Below are positions 50,572-58,676 of a stretch of 64,000 bases of DNA, piece by piece. The notes under the pieces were generated by a model. The model made no database searches and was not told the DNA's origin. It worked only from the letters and a program-made list of their open reading frames with translations. The stretch is from CAZRDB01 sp964598695 (GTDB lineage: Bacteria; Armatimonadota; Zipacnadia; UBA1398), in assembly GCA_964598695.1 (NCBI GenBank), contig CAZRDB010000003.1:1-64000 (forward strand). The letters are read 5' to 3'. The position numbers and the translations under genes were made by a program. Numbering within the stretch: the stretch's first letter is position 1; every line of letters begins with the position of its first letter.

Positions 50572-52387
50572 TGACGACAACATCCTGGATGCTGAGGGTC
50601 ACCGGCACCTCGCGCTTGCCGTACGTGCCGGCGTCGACGGTCACGGTGGCGGTGTAGACGCCCTCGGCCAGGCCTGTCGCGTCGACCCGAACGGCCACGT
50701 CGCCGTCGCCCGTCCCCGAGAGGGGCACGGCCGAGAGCCAGCTCCGGTCACAGGAGACGCTCCACTCCATCAGGCCGCCGAATCCCAGGAGGCGGTCCGA
50801 GAGCGAGAGCGTGCCCTGGCCCGAGCCACCGAACGCGAACGAGCCGGGAGCCACGGCCAGCCGGGCGTTGGATGCGACCACCTCGATCGGCAGCGAGCCG
50901 ACGACGCCCTCGGCAATCGCCCCGGAGAGCGTGGCCGTGCCGATCCCGACCGCCCAGACCACGCCGTCGGGCTGGACGGTCGCCACCGCGGTGTTGGACG
51001 AGGCGAGCGTCACGGGGTGGCCGGGCATTAGGGCGCCGGTCTCGTCGTAGACCCGCGCGCTCAACGTGCGCCACGTGCCCACGGTGAGCACGGTCGGCCC
51101 GACCAGCGAGAGCGCCACGCGCGCCGGCACGCCCGTGCCGGCCGGGAGCACCTCGAGGCCGACACCCGCGCTGACGCCGCCGGCGCTCGCGCCGACCGTC
51201 ACGGCCCCTGCCGAGAGCGCGGTGACCGTCCCCTCCCGGTCCACCTGGGCCCGCATCGTGTCGGAGCAGAACCAGTGGAAGGCCGTGAAGCCGTCGATAA
51301 CCGCGCCGGCGGGATCGGTCGCCTCGGCCGTGAGGGCCACCGCGCGCCCGACGCTGAACGGCTCCCCGCTTGGGGCGGCCGTCACGGTGATCGTCGCGAT
51401 CGACCCGACCGGCGCCTCGAATCCGTGCGAGACCGTGCCGGCGAGGACGGGCACGACGCTGGCGAGACCGCCCGTCCCGCGCGCCGAGGCGCTCAGCAGG
51501 TGCGCCTTGGGTACGACGCCGTAGAGGCAGTACTCCCCGTGAGCACCGGTGAGGGCTCGCTGACCGGAGTCGAGCACGACCTGGGCACGGGGGATCCCCT
51601 CGAGGTCTTGCCGGTCGTCGGAGACGGCGAGGTAGGGGGCGCCGGCATCGAAGGCCAGGCCGACGTACCCGTCCAGGGCGCCCCAGGTCGCCGGACGCGA
51701 ATCGCTCCCCGCCGCGGTGAGACCGGCGACGATCGTCACCGCCGCCGTGCCCTTGGCCGAGGCCGTCCGAACGGTCCGGGCGCCCGGCGCGAGCCCGGTC
51801 GCGAGATACCCACCGGAGGCGTCGGTCTCGACGGCCCGGTCACCGATCTCGACCGTGCCGAGGCTCACCGGCCGCATGTCGGTCCGCCGGGCGGGCGCAA
51901 GGACCAGCGCGCCGGCGTCGTCCTCGTACGCGTAGCCCATCGCGGCGCCCACGGTCCCCGTCGCGTCAGTGGGGCACCGTAGGCCGCTGCTTGTGCGGCC
52001 GGCCAGGATCCGCACCTTGTACTGCAGCTCGGCGCCATCGTCGAAGAGGCCCTCGCTGTCGACCTCGACGAGCCGCCAGCCCGCCGGTACGCCCTCGAAC
52101 GAGAACGCTCCGTTGGGCTCGGTGAGCGCGAGGTTGCCCGTGTCGGTCCGCAGCGCGGCATCGGCGACCGCCGCCAGCCCGGCGGTCGAGAGCGGCATGG
52201 GCTGGACGGAGAGCTGCTTGGTCTTGGCGTTGCGATACAGGAAGCCGCACAGTCGGCCGGTCTCCACGAGTGGGCTGCTCGGGGCGACGACGGTGTCGTC
52301 CTCCGGGGGGTCGTCGGGGGGAGAGGAGCCACCCCCGCAACCCGCGACCAACGCGCAGCCCATGGCGAGGAGCATCGCCGAGACCAC
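50561..52387 (-). CDS. Lipoprotein with Ig-like (Big_2) and BACON-like domains
   Basis: A 608-residue lipoprotein. GTG 52387 with GGAG about seven bases upstream gives a signal ending in CALVAGCGGG (lipidated Cys about 16). Residues about 380-480 contain a Big_2 domain with VGPTVLTVGTWRTLSARVYD and TVQPDGVVWAVGIGTATLSG. The C-terminal GTGDGDVAVRVDATGLAEGV and VTVDAGTYGK-type strands resemble BACON-like adhesive repeats. Earlier beta-rich segments (about 100-300) look like carboxypeptidase-regulatory repeats. A surface-exposed role is likely; the n-region lacks positive charge, so the start is uncertain. Confidence 0.65.
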   Translation of the reverse strand: MVSAMLLAMGCALVAGCGGGSSPPDDPPEDDTVVAPSSPLVETGRLCGFLYRNAKTKQLSVQPMPLSTAGLAAVADAALRTDTGNLALTEPNGAFSFEGVPAGWRLVEVDSEGLFDDGAELQYKVRILAGRTSSGLRCPTDATGTVGAAMGYAYEDDAGALVLAPARRTDMRPVSLGTVEIGDRAVETDASGGYLATGLAPGARTVRTASAKGTAAVTIVAGLTAAGSDSRPATWGALDGYVGLAFDAGAPYLAVSDDRQDLEGIPRAQVVLDSGQRALTGAHGEYCLYGVVPKAHLLSASARGTGGLASVVPVLAGTVSHGFEAPVGSIATITVTAAPSGEPFSVGRAVALTAEATDPAGAVIDGFTAFHWFCSDTMRAQVDREGTVTALSAGAVTVGASAGGVSAGVGLEVLPAGTGVPARVALSLVGPTVLTVGTWRTLSARVYDETGALMPGHPVTLASSNTAVATVQPDGVVWAVGIGTATLSGAIAEGVVGSLPIEVVASNARLAVAPGSFAFGGSGQGTLSLSDRLLGFGGLMEWSVSCDRSWLSAVPLSGTGDGDVAVRVDATGLAEGVYTATVTVDAGTYGKREVPVTLSIQDVVVIIE

Positions 52388-52532
52388 GTGCAGTCTCCGG
52401 ATCCTACCGTCCTCGCAGATCGCTCTCCCTCCGCCCACCGGGCGCCGCTCCCGCTCGCCATGCCCTATAATCAGACGCGTACCCCCATGCAGGTGCCTTG
52501 GCCGCGTCCGAACGCGACACCGACGCGGCTCG

Positions 52533-55067
52533 ATGAGGAGGGACTCCACGATCGCTACCCTCACCGTGCTCCTCACCGCCGTTCTCCCGCTTGCGCCGCT
52601 CGAAGCCGGCGACCCGCGCGGCGATGCACCGGCCCCCCGCATCTACGTGGTCTATGAACCGGTCCTCGGCGAGGGCGACCTCGCCATCCTCGCGCGGGTC
52701 CGGCCCGACCTCGTCTGCCGCGGCTGGTTCCGGTGGAAGGACGCGCGCGACTACGCCGCCGACGCCTGGGTCGCGGAACGCTGCCGGCAGATGGGCGTTC
52801 TCCTCCAGGGCGGCAACACCCTCGCGGCGCTCTACCCGGGAGAGAACGGGATCGACGAGGCCACCTTCCGCGACTTCGCGACGCGCGGCCCCACGGGCGA
52901 GCTGGTCTCGATCGCGGATTGGTACCACGTCTCGCTCCACAACCCCAAGGTGCGCGAGTACCTGAAGGGCTTCGTCCGCGCCCAGATCGACGCCGGCGCC
53001 GAGGGGGTGTGGCTCGACGAGATCGAGGGGATCTACGGCTGGTCGCACGAGGGCTACGACGACTACGCCGTCCGCGCCTTCGCCGAGTGGCTGCGCGCGC
53101 GGTTCGTCGAGGGCGAGGGGTGGGCAGAGGACGACGCTCGCTTCACCGAGCAGCTCGGGATCCCCGCCGAGATGCTCGCGGGGGGGATCGGCGCCCTCGA
53201 CTACCGCGCTTGGCTCGCGCTCACGCCCGGGCCCGATGGCAAGCCCCTCGCGGAGAACCCCTGGGCCGGCGCGTGGGACACGCCCTGGGAGTCGGCCAAC
53301 CCCCTCTACCGCCTCTGGGGTCACGCGTGGCGGCCCGACCCGCGGCTCGCGCACACCTTCCAGGCCGAGAGCGTGCTGCGCTTCTGGCGCGAGTTCGTCG
53401 CCGACGCCCGCCGGTACGCGCGCGAACGGTACGGCCGGGAGCTGATCGTCACCTGCAACGAGAACGGGACGCCGAGGCCCTTCGTCGATTTCCAGCAGCC
53501 GCACGACGGCGCACTGCCCCGGGTGCGGCCCGACGGCCGGCTCGATGCGACCTACTCGACCCTCGCCTGGCTCGATGAGCGGGTGCGGCTGGCCGAGAGC
53601 GTAACGCCGGGCGCGCCGGTCGTGCAGTTCGTGGATTGGCCCGGCGAGACCGACCGGCTGGCGGCCCTCTCCCTCGAGGACCAGCTCACCTTTCTCCGCA
53701 CCTACATCGCCGAGGCCTACGCCGCCGGCGCCCTGTTCGCCCCGCCCGTGCGCGGCTACACCTACGACGCGAGCACCGAGGGCGCCTTGCCCGCGATCGT
53801 GTCGATGGTCGACTTCCTCCGGCGGTACGACCGGCTGCTCTTCGCGGGGTCGGCACCGGGCGAGGCGAACATCGGGATCAGCAGCCCCGCTCCGGCCCTG
53901 CGCTGCCGCGATCTGCCCGAGCGCACGGTGCTCCACCTGATCGACCACCGCCCGGTCGAGGAGCACGAGGAGCGCACGGACGTGTACCTGACGATGGGCC
54001 TCATCGGCGGGTACGCGTGGACGGTCGCGCTCGGGTCCCCCATCGAGCGGGCGTGCGGCATCAGCGAGGTCGGCGACCTCGTCGTGCCGGGCGTCCGCGA
54101 CAGCGCGCTGGTGGTCCTGGAGCAATCAGCGCCCACCGTGCGCGGGATCGTGCGCGATGCCGAGGGCAAGCCGGTGGCGGGTGCGCGAGTGACGCACCTT
54201 GCCGCCCAACGGACGGCCGAGACGGGCTCCGACGGCGCGTACGCGTTCGCCGGGGCCGAACCCTCCGAGCTGTCGGTCTGCGCGCCCGGCCTCCAGGCCA
54301 CGCATGGTCCCGGTCCCGACTTCACGCTGCGGGTCGGGGGCCCCGTCGCGCTCGAGGGCCGGGTGCTCGACGCCTTGGGCTGTCCGGTCGTCTGCGCCGA
54401 GGTCTCAGCCCGCTGGTCGAACCAGGTGCTGGCGGTCGCGACCGATGTCGAAGGTCGGTTCGAGTTGTCTCTCCCCGAGGCGATCGCGCTCACCCTCGAA
54501 TCGAGGAGCCCCGAGGCCCGGCTCGCGCTCACCACCGTCGCCGGCATGGCTCCCGTGACGCTGGAGATCCCGCCGGACGACCTCTATGTGGGCGACTTCG
54601 AGAAGCGCGGCCTGTGGGTTCCGAACGACTCCGAGAAGGCTGCGGGCCGGGCGCCGGTGCTCACCGTCGCCGCCGAGGCGGGGGGGCCGCACAAGGCCTC
54701 CCGCTGCATGAGGGTCACCTGCGCGGGCCTGCCGACGACGGGCGGGTGGTCGAACGCCTACTGCCCCGCCGTCGACCTGCGCCGCCACCGCGCGCTCCGG
54801 TTCTGGTACCAAGGTGATGGCTCCGCGGGCGAGGCCCTGCTCACGCTCCACGTGCTGGGTGAGGGGGCGGGCGGAAGCTTCTACACCTTCCCCCTGCCGC
54901 TCGGTTCCACGCAGTGGCGCGAGGTGGTCGCGTACTTCGACGAGTTCCGCCGCGAGGGCCGGCCGCCCCGCCGTGAGAGCCTGGGCAACGTGAGCGTCCA
55001 GGTGGGGCTCATGCACGATGGCTCGATCCGCCTGTGGGGCGTGCGCGCCGTGGGGCAGGGCGGGTAG
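52533..55067 (+). CDS. Secreted TIM-barrel-like putative glycoside hydrolase
   Basis: An 844-residue exported protein with signal MRRDSTIATLTVLLTAVLPL. Residues about 30-480 look like a clan-A-type barrel, with GVWLDEIEGIYGW near residue 158 and a DWYHVSLHNPKVREYLKGF segment, as in hypothetical glycosyl hydrolases that cleave plant or bacterial glycans. Two carboxypeptidase-regulatory-like sandwiches follow (about 533-593 and 600-680), and residues about 683-844 form a jelly-roll likely to bind carbohydrate. Asp and Glu in WLDEIEG are candidate catalytic residues. The family could not be named. No Shine-Dalgarno was found before ATG 52533. Confidence 0.6.
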   Translation: MRRDSTIATLTVLLTAVLPLAPLEAGDPRGDAPAPRIYVVYEPVLGEGDLAILARVRPDLVCRGWFRWKDARDYAADAWVAERCRQMGVLLQGGNTLAALYPGENGIDEATFRDFATRGPTGELVSIADWYHVSLHNPKVREYLKGFVRAQIDAGAEGVWLDEIEGIYGWSHEGYDDYAVRAFAEWLRARFVEGEGWAEDDARFTEQLGIPAEMLAGGIGALDYRAWLALTPGPDGKPLAENPWAGAWDTPWESANPLYRLWGHAWRPDPRLAHTFQAESVLRFWREFVADARRYARERYGRELIVTCNENGTPRPFVDFQQPHDGALPRVRPDGRLDATYSTLAWLDERVRLAESVTPGAPVVQFVDWPGETDRLAALSLEDQLTFLRTYIAEAYAAGALFAPPVRGYTYDASTEGALPAIVSMVDFLRRYDRLLFAGSAPGEANIGISSPAPALRCRDLPERTVLHLIDHRPVEEHEERTDVYLTMGLIGGYAWTVALGSPIERACGISEVGDLVVPGVRDSALVVLEQSAPTVRGIVRDAEGKPVAGARVTHLAAQRTAETGSDGAYAFAGAEPSELSVCAPGLQATHGPGPDFTLRVGGPVALEGRVLDALGCPVVCAEVSARWSNQVLAVATDVEGRFELSLPEAIALTLESRSPEARLALTTVAGMAPVTLEIPPDDLYVGDFEKRGLWVPNDSEKAAGRAPVLTVAAEAGGPHKASRCMRVTCAGLPTTGGWSNAYCPAVDLRRHRALRFWYQGDGSAGEALLTLHVLGEGAGGSFYTFPLPLGSTQWREVVAYFDEFRREGRPPRRESLGNVSVQVGLMHDGSIRLWGVRAVGQGG

Positions 55068-55078
55068 AGGTGAAGCGG

Positions 55079-55116
55079 CGGGGCCCGTCCCCCGCACTGC
55101 GGCGAGACGGGCCCCG
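55079..55116. terminator. Bidirectional terminator hairpin
   Basis: CGGGGCCCGTC (55079-55089) pairs perfectly with GACGGGCCCCG (55106-55116), followed on the plus strand by TTGTG. It separates the convergent glycosidase-like gene and etfA. Confidence 0.75.
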
Positions 55117-55139
55117 TTGTGCAACCACACGCGGTGGGC

Positions 55140-56336
55140 CTACTCCGCGAGCAGTCGCTTCAGTTCGGCGGTGAGCGCGGGGACGATCTCGAAGAGGTCG
55201 CCCACGATGCCGATGGTGGCGTGCTCGAAGATCGGCGCCATCGGGTCCTTGTTGATGGCCACGATGACATCCGAGCCGCTCATGCCTGCCAGGTGCTGGA
55301 TCGCGCCGGAGATCCCGCAGGCGATGTAGAGCTTGGGCTGGACGGTCTTGCCGGTCTGGCCGACCTGGTGGGTCGCGCTGATCCAGCCGGCGTCGACCGT
55401 GGCGCGGGAGGCGCCGACCGCGCCTCCGATGGTCTTGGCCAGCTCACGCACGATCGCGAAGTTCTCGGGCGCGCCGAGACCGCGGCCGCCCGAGACGATG
55501 ATCTGCGCATCGACGAGCTTGACCTGACCGTCGCCCTCCTCCCGGAGGACCTCGAGGATCTTCGTGAGCGCGTGGCGCTCCTCGAGGTGGACCGCGACCT
55601 TGGTGACGGTGCCGGTGCGCGTCGGGTCGGGATGGGCCTTCTTGAACACGTTGGGGCGGACCGTCGCCATCTGCGGCCGCGCCTCCCGGCAGAGGATGCT
55701 GGCCATGATGTTGCCGCCGAAGGCCGGGCGGGTCTGGAGGAGGAGAGGCTCCTCGTCCCAGATCGCGAGCCCGGTGCAGTCGGCGGTGAGGCCGGCCCCG
55801 ATCCGCGCCGCGAGGCGGGAGCCGAGGTCGCGGCCGGTCGGCGTGGCCGAGATCAGCACGATCTCCGGCTTGTGCTCGTGGATGAGCCCGGCGATGACGG
55901 AGCAGTAGGGGCCGGTGCGGTAGCGGTGCAGGACCGGGTCCTCGACCGCGTAGACGTGGTCGGCGCCGAGAGCGATCAGCTCGGCGGCGAGGTCGTCGAC
56001 CTTGTCGCCCAGCACGACCGCCTCGAGCTTGCAGCCGCGGGTGTCGGCGAGCTTGCGGCCCTCGTTGAGCAGCTCGACCGAGCCGCTCTTGATCTGGCCC
56101 TCGTCGGTCTCGGCGAGCACCCAGACCCCCGACCACAGGCTGGTGTCGATGTCGCCCCTGCGGGGCAGCTCGACGAGGATGGCGTCGACGGGGCAGACCG
56201 CGACGCACTGGCCGCAGTAGTTACAGCGTTCGGTGAGGACGGCGCCACCGTCCTCGACCACGATGCCCTCGTAGGGGCATGCCTTCACGCACAGGCCGCA
56301 GCCGGTGCAGAGTTCCTGCTTGATGATGAGTGCCAT
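55140..56336 (-). CDS. etfA: Electron transfer flavoprotein alpha subunit with N-terminal ferredoxin domain
   Basis: A 398-residue fusion. Residues 1-55 bind two [4Fe-4S] clusters (Cys10, 13, 16, 20 and Cys38, 41, 44, 48). From residue 65 onward it is EtfA, with the FAD-binding C-terminus SGGRGLGAPENFAIV, ASRATVDAGW, HQVGQTGKTV and YIACGISGAIQHLAGM. Ferredoxin-fused EtfA is typical of flavin-based bifurcating systems such as the caffeyl-CoA reductase CarE. Downstream of etfB and an acyl-CoA dehydrogenase on the same strand. Confidence 0.93.
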   Translation of the reverse strand: MALIIKQELCTGCGLCVKACPYEGIVVEDGGAVLTERCNYCGQCVAVCPVDAILVELPRRGDIDTSLWSGVWVLAETDEGQIKSGSVELLNEGRKLADTRGCKLEAVVLGDKVDDLAAELIALGADHVYAVEDPVLHRYRTGPYCSVIAGLIHEHKPEIVLISATPTGRDLGSRLAARIGAGLTADCTGLAIWDEEPLLLQTRPAFGGNIMASILCREARPQMATVRPNVFKKAHPDPTRTGTVTKVAVHLEERHALTKILEVLREEGDGQVKLVDAQIIVSGGRGLGAPENFAIVRELAKTIGGAVGASRATVDAGWISATHQVGQTGKTVQPKLYIACGISGAIQHLAGMSGSDVIVAINKDPMAPIFEHATIGIVGDLFEIVPALTAELKRLLAE

Positions 56337-56419
56337 GTCGGGAGCGTCTCCGGCGGTATGTCGTCGTGCCCCGCGATGAGCGCGGGGCCGAGGGGGAGGG
56401 GCGGGCCGAGCCCGCTCCC

Positions 56420-57220
56420 TTATCCTCCACCGATCGAGTTCTTGATCTCGAGGATCTCGCCGGCGAGTTCCCGGACCATCTCCGGCACCTCGCCCTCGAG
56501 CATCCGGCCGCCGTGCCGCTTCTGGGGCGGGAAGATCCGCCAGACCACGGTCGGCGAGCCGTTGAAGCCGAGGCGGTCGTCCTCGGCCTCGATCTCGGCC
56601 GCGCCCCACTTCTTGACCTCGAACTTGCGCGCCTTGAGCACGTTCTTGATCTTCGGCGGACGGGGCTCGTTGATCTGCTTGACGACGGTCACGAGGGCCG
56701 GGAGCCGGCACTCGACGACCTCGAAGCAGTCCTCGAGCATCCGACGGGCCCAGAGCTTGCGTCCCTCGAGCTTCAGCTCGATCGCGAACGTCACCTGAGC
56801 GATCCCGAGATGCTCCGCGATCCCCGGCCCGACCTGGGCCGTGTCGCCGTCGATCGCCTGCTTGCCGCAGAAGATCAGGTCGACATCGCCGATCTTGTGG
56901 ATCGCGCGCGAGAGCGTGTACGACGTCGCGAGGGTGTCGCTGCCGCGGAACTTCGCGTCGGTCACGAGGATCGCGTCGTCGCAGCCCATCGCGATGGCGT
57001 CCTTGAGGATCGTCTCGGCCTGGGGCGGCCCCATCGAGAGCACGATGACCTGACACTCGTCGCCGAGCTGGTCCTTGATCTGCAGCGCCGCCTCGATGGC
57101 GTTCTCGTCGAACGGGTTGACCTGCGATTCGACGCCCTCGCGGATCAGCGCGTTGGTCTTGGGGTCGATCTTGACGTTCGTCGTCGCGGGAACCTGCTTG
57201 ATGCAGACCACGATCTTCAC
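56420..57220 (-). CDS. etfB: Electron transfer flavoprotein beta subunit
   Basis: A 266-residue EtfB. Motifs are VVCIKQVPATTNVKID, the nucleotide-binding VLSMGPPQAE and CGKQAIDGDTAQVGP. It binds AMP in classical ETFs and FAD in bifurcating ones; the sequence alone did not settle this. It lies between acd (42 nt away) and etfA (83 nt away), forming a three-gene operon. Confidence 0.93.
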   Translation of the reverse strand: MKIVVCIKQVPATTNVKIDPKTNALIREGVESQVNPFDENAIEAALQIKDQLGDECQVIVLSMGPPQAETILKDAIAMGCDDAILVTDAKFRGSDTLATSYTLSRAIHKIGDVDLIFCGKQAIDGDTAQVGPGIAEHLGIAQVTFAIELKLEGRKLWARRMLEDCFEVVECRLPALVTVVKQINEPRPPKIKNVLKARKFEVKKWGAAEIEAEDDRLGFNGSPTVVWRIFPPQKRHGGRMLEGEVPEMVRELAGEILEIKNSIGGG

Positions 57221-57262
57221 GAGCGGTACCTCCCTGGCAAGGCCGCGGGGCGGCCGTGGGCT

Positions 57263-58399
57263 CTACTTGAGGACGAAGCCGGCGATGACGTTGCGCTGGA
57301 TCTCCGAGGTGCCCTCGACGATCTCGAAGAGCTTGGCCTCGCGCATCAGGCGCTCGACGTCGAACTCCTTGGTGTAGCCGTACCCGCCGTGGACCTGGAC
57401 GGCCTGGTTCGTGGTCCGCATCGCGACCTCGGAGGCGTACAGCTTGGCCATCGCGGCCTGCATCTCGAATGGCTCGCCCTGGTCCTTGAGCCACGCGGCC
57501 TGGAGACACAGCAGACGGGCGCACTCGATCTCGACAGCCATGTCGGCGAGCTTGTGCTGGACCGCCTGGAACGCGGCGATCGGCCGGTCGAACTGCACGC
57601 GCTGCTTCGCGTAGGCGACGGCCCGCTCGTACGCGGCCTGGGCGACGCCGACGGCGCCGATGCCCATGCCGATGCGGCCGACATCGAGCGTCTGCATCGC
57701 GACCCGGAAGCCGCGGCGCTCCTTGTTGAGCATGTTCTCGACCGGGACCTTGGCGTCCTGGAAGATCAGCTCGCGGTTCGGCAGCGAGCCGAAGGCCATC
57801 TTCTTCTCGTTCTTGCCGATGATGAAGCCCTCGAAGCCCTTCTCGAGGATGAAGGCCGTCATGCCGCGCGCGCCCTTGCCGGGCTCGGTGTTGGCGATGA
57901 TGACGTAGACCTCGGCCTCGCCCGCGTTCGTGATGAAGATCTTGGTGCCGTTGAGCACAAACGTGTCGCCGTCGCGCTTGGCCGAGGTCTGGACATTGGC
58001 GGCGTCGGAGCCGGCGTTCGGCTCAGTGAGGCCCATCGCGCCGATCTTCTCTCCGGTCGAGAGCGGGGTGAGGTACTTCTTCTTCTGCTCCTCGGTGCCG
58101 AACAGGTAGATCGGGTACTGGCAGAGCATGTGCGCGCCAAAGACCGCGCCGGTAGTGGTGCAGGCGCGGGAGAGTTCCATACCCACCGCGGCCCAGGTGA
58201 GGAAGTCCATGCCCTGGCCGCCGTACTCCTCGGGGATCGGGATCCCGAAGACGCCCATGTCGGCGAGCTGCTTGATGTTCTCCCAGGGGAACTCGCCGGC
58301 CTCGTCGGTCTCCTTGGCCTTCGGTTCCAGCACGTCCTTGCAGAACTCGCTGACCGCGTCGATGACGGCTTGCTGGTCCTCGTTGAAGTGGAAGTCCAT
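57263..58399 (-). CDS. Short-chain acyl-CoA dehydrogenase (Bcd-like)
   Basis: A 378-residue flavoenzyme. The three-domain fold is marked by GLTEPNAGSDAANVQTSA, ILEKGFEGFIIG and VQVHGGYGYTKEFDVERLMR. The catalytic Glu362 is in VEGTSEIQRN. The family oxidises acyl-CoA, or reduces enoyl-CoA when coupled to bifurcating Etf. The Shine-Dalgarno AGGGAG lies just upstream of ATG. As the first gene of acd-etfB-etfA it probably transfers electrons between acyl-CoA, NADH and ferredoxin. Confidence 0.93.
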   Translation of the reverse strand: MDFHFNEDQQAVIDAVSEFCKDVLEPKAKETDEAGEFPWENIKQLADMGVFGIPIPEEYGGQGMDFLTWAAVGMELSRACTTTGAVFGAHMLCQYPIYLFGTEEQKKKYLTPLSTGEKIGAMGLTEPNAGSDAANVQTSAKRDGDTFVLNGTKIFITNAGEAEVYVIIANTEPGKGARGMTAFILEKGFEGFIIGKNEKKMAFGSLPNRELIFQDAKVPVENMLNKERRGFRVAMQTLDVGRIGMGIGAVGVAQAAYERAVAYAKQRVQFDRPIAAFQAVQHKLADMAVEIECARLLCLQAAWLKDQGEPFEMQAAMAKLYASEVAMRTTNQAVQVHGGYGYTKEFDVERLMREAKLFEIVEGTSEIQRNVIAGFVLK

Positions 58400-58577
58400 G
58401 CCTCTCCCTGCTCCCTCTGACTCGCTGGTCTCGGATTGCCTCGCTCACGCCGACGGCGAGCATCCCGCGAGGCGGGCCCGGCCGTGGGCTTTCGGTCTCA
58501 TGCAGCGACAGCACCGCCCGCGCGCACGGCGCGGCGGCGTCACTCGTTCCGGGGTCGAGCGGACCGTGCGACGGAAA

Positions 58578-58600
58578 GGGCCCGGCTCGAGGCCGGGCCC
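58578..58600 (-). terminator. Terminator hairpin after the TPR gene
   Basis: GGGCCCGGC (58578-58586) and GCCGGGCCC (58592-58600) pair around TCGAG. Read on the minus strand it lies 77 nt after the TPR gene stop and is followed by CCTTTCC. The interval 58400-58676 also has to contain the acd operon promoter; none was recognised. Confidence 0.6.
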
Positions 58601-58676
58601 CATGTACGCCACTACTGCCATTCCGCGCCGGGGCGACATCACCTTCCGGCGATCTGGGCCGCCCGCCGGCGCCCGT

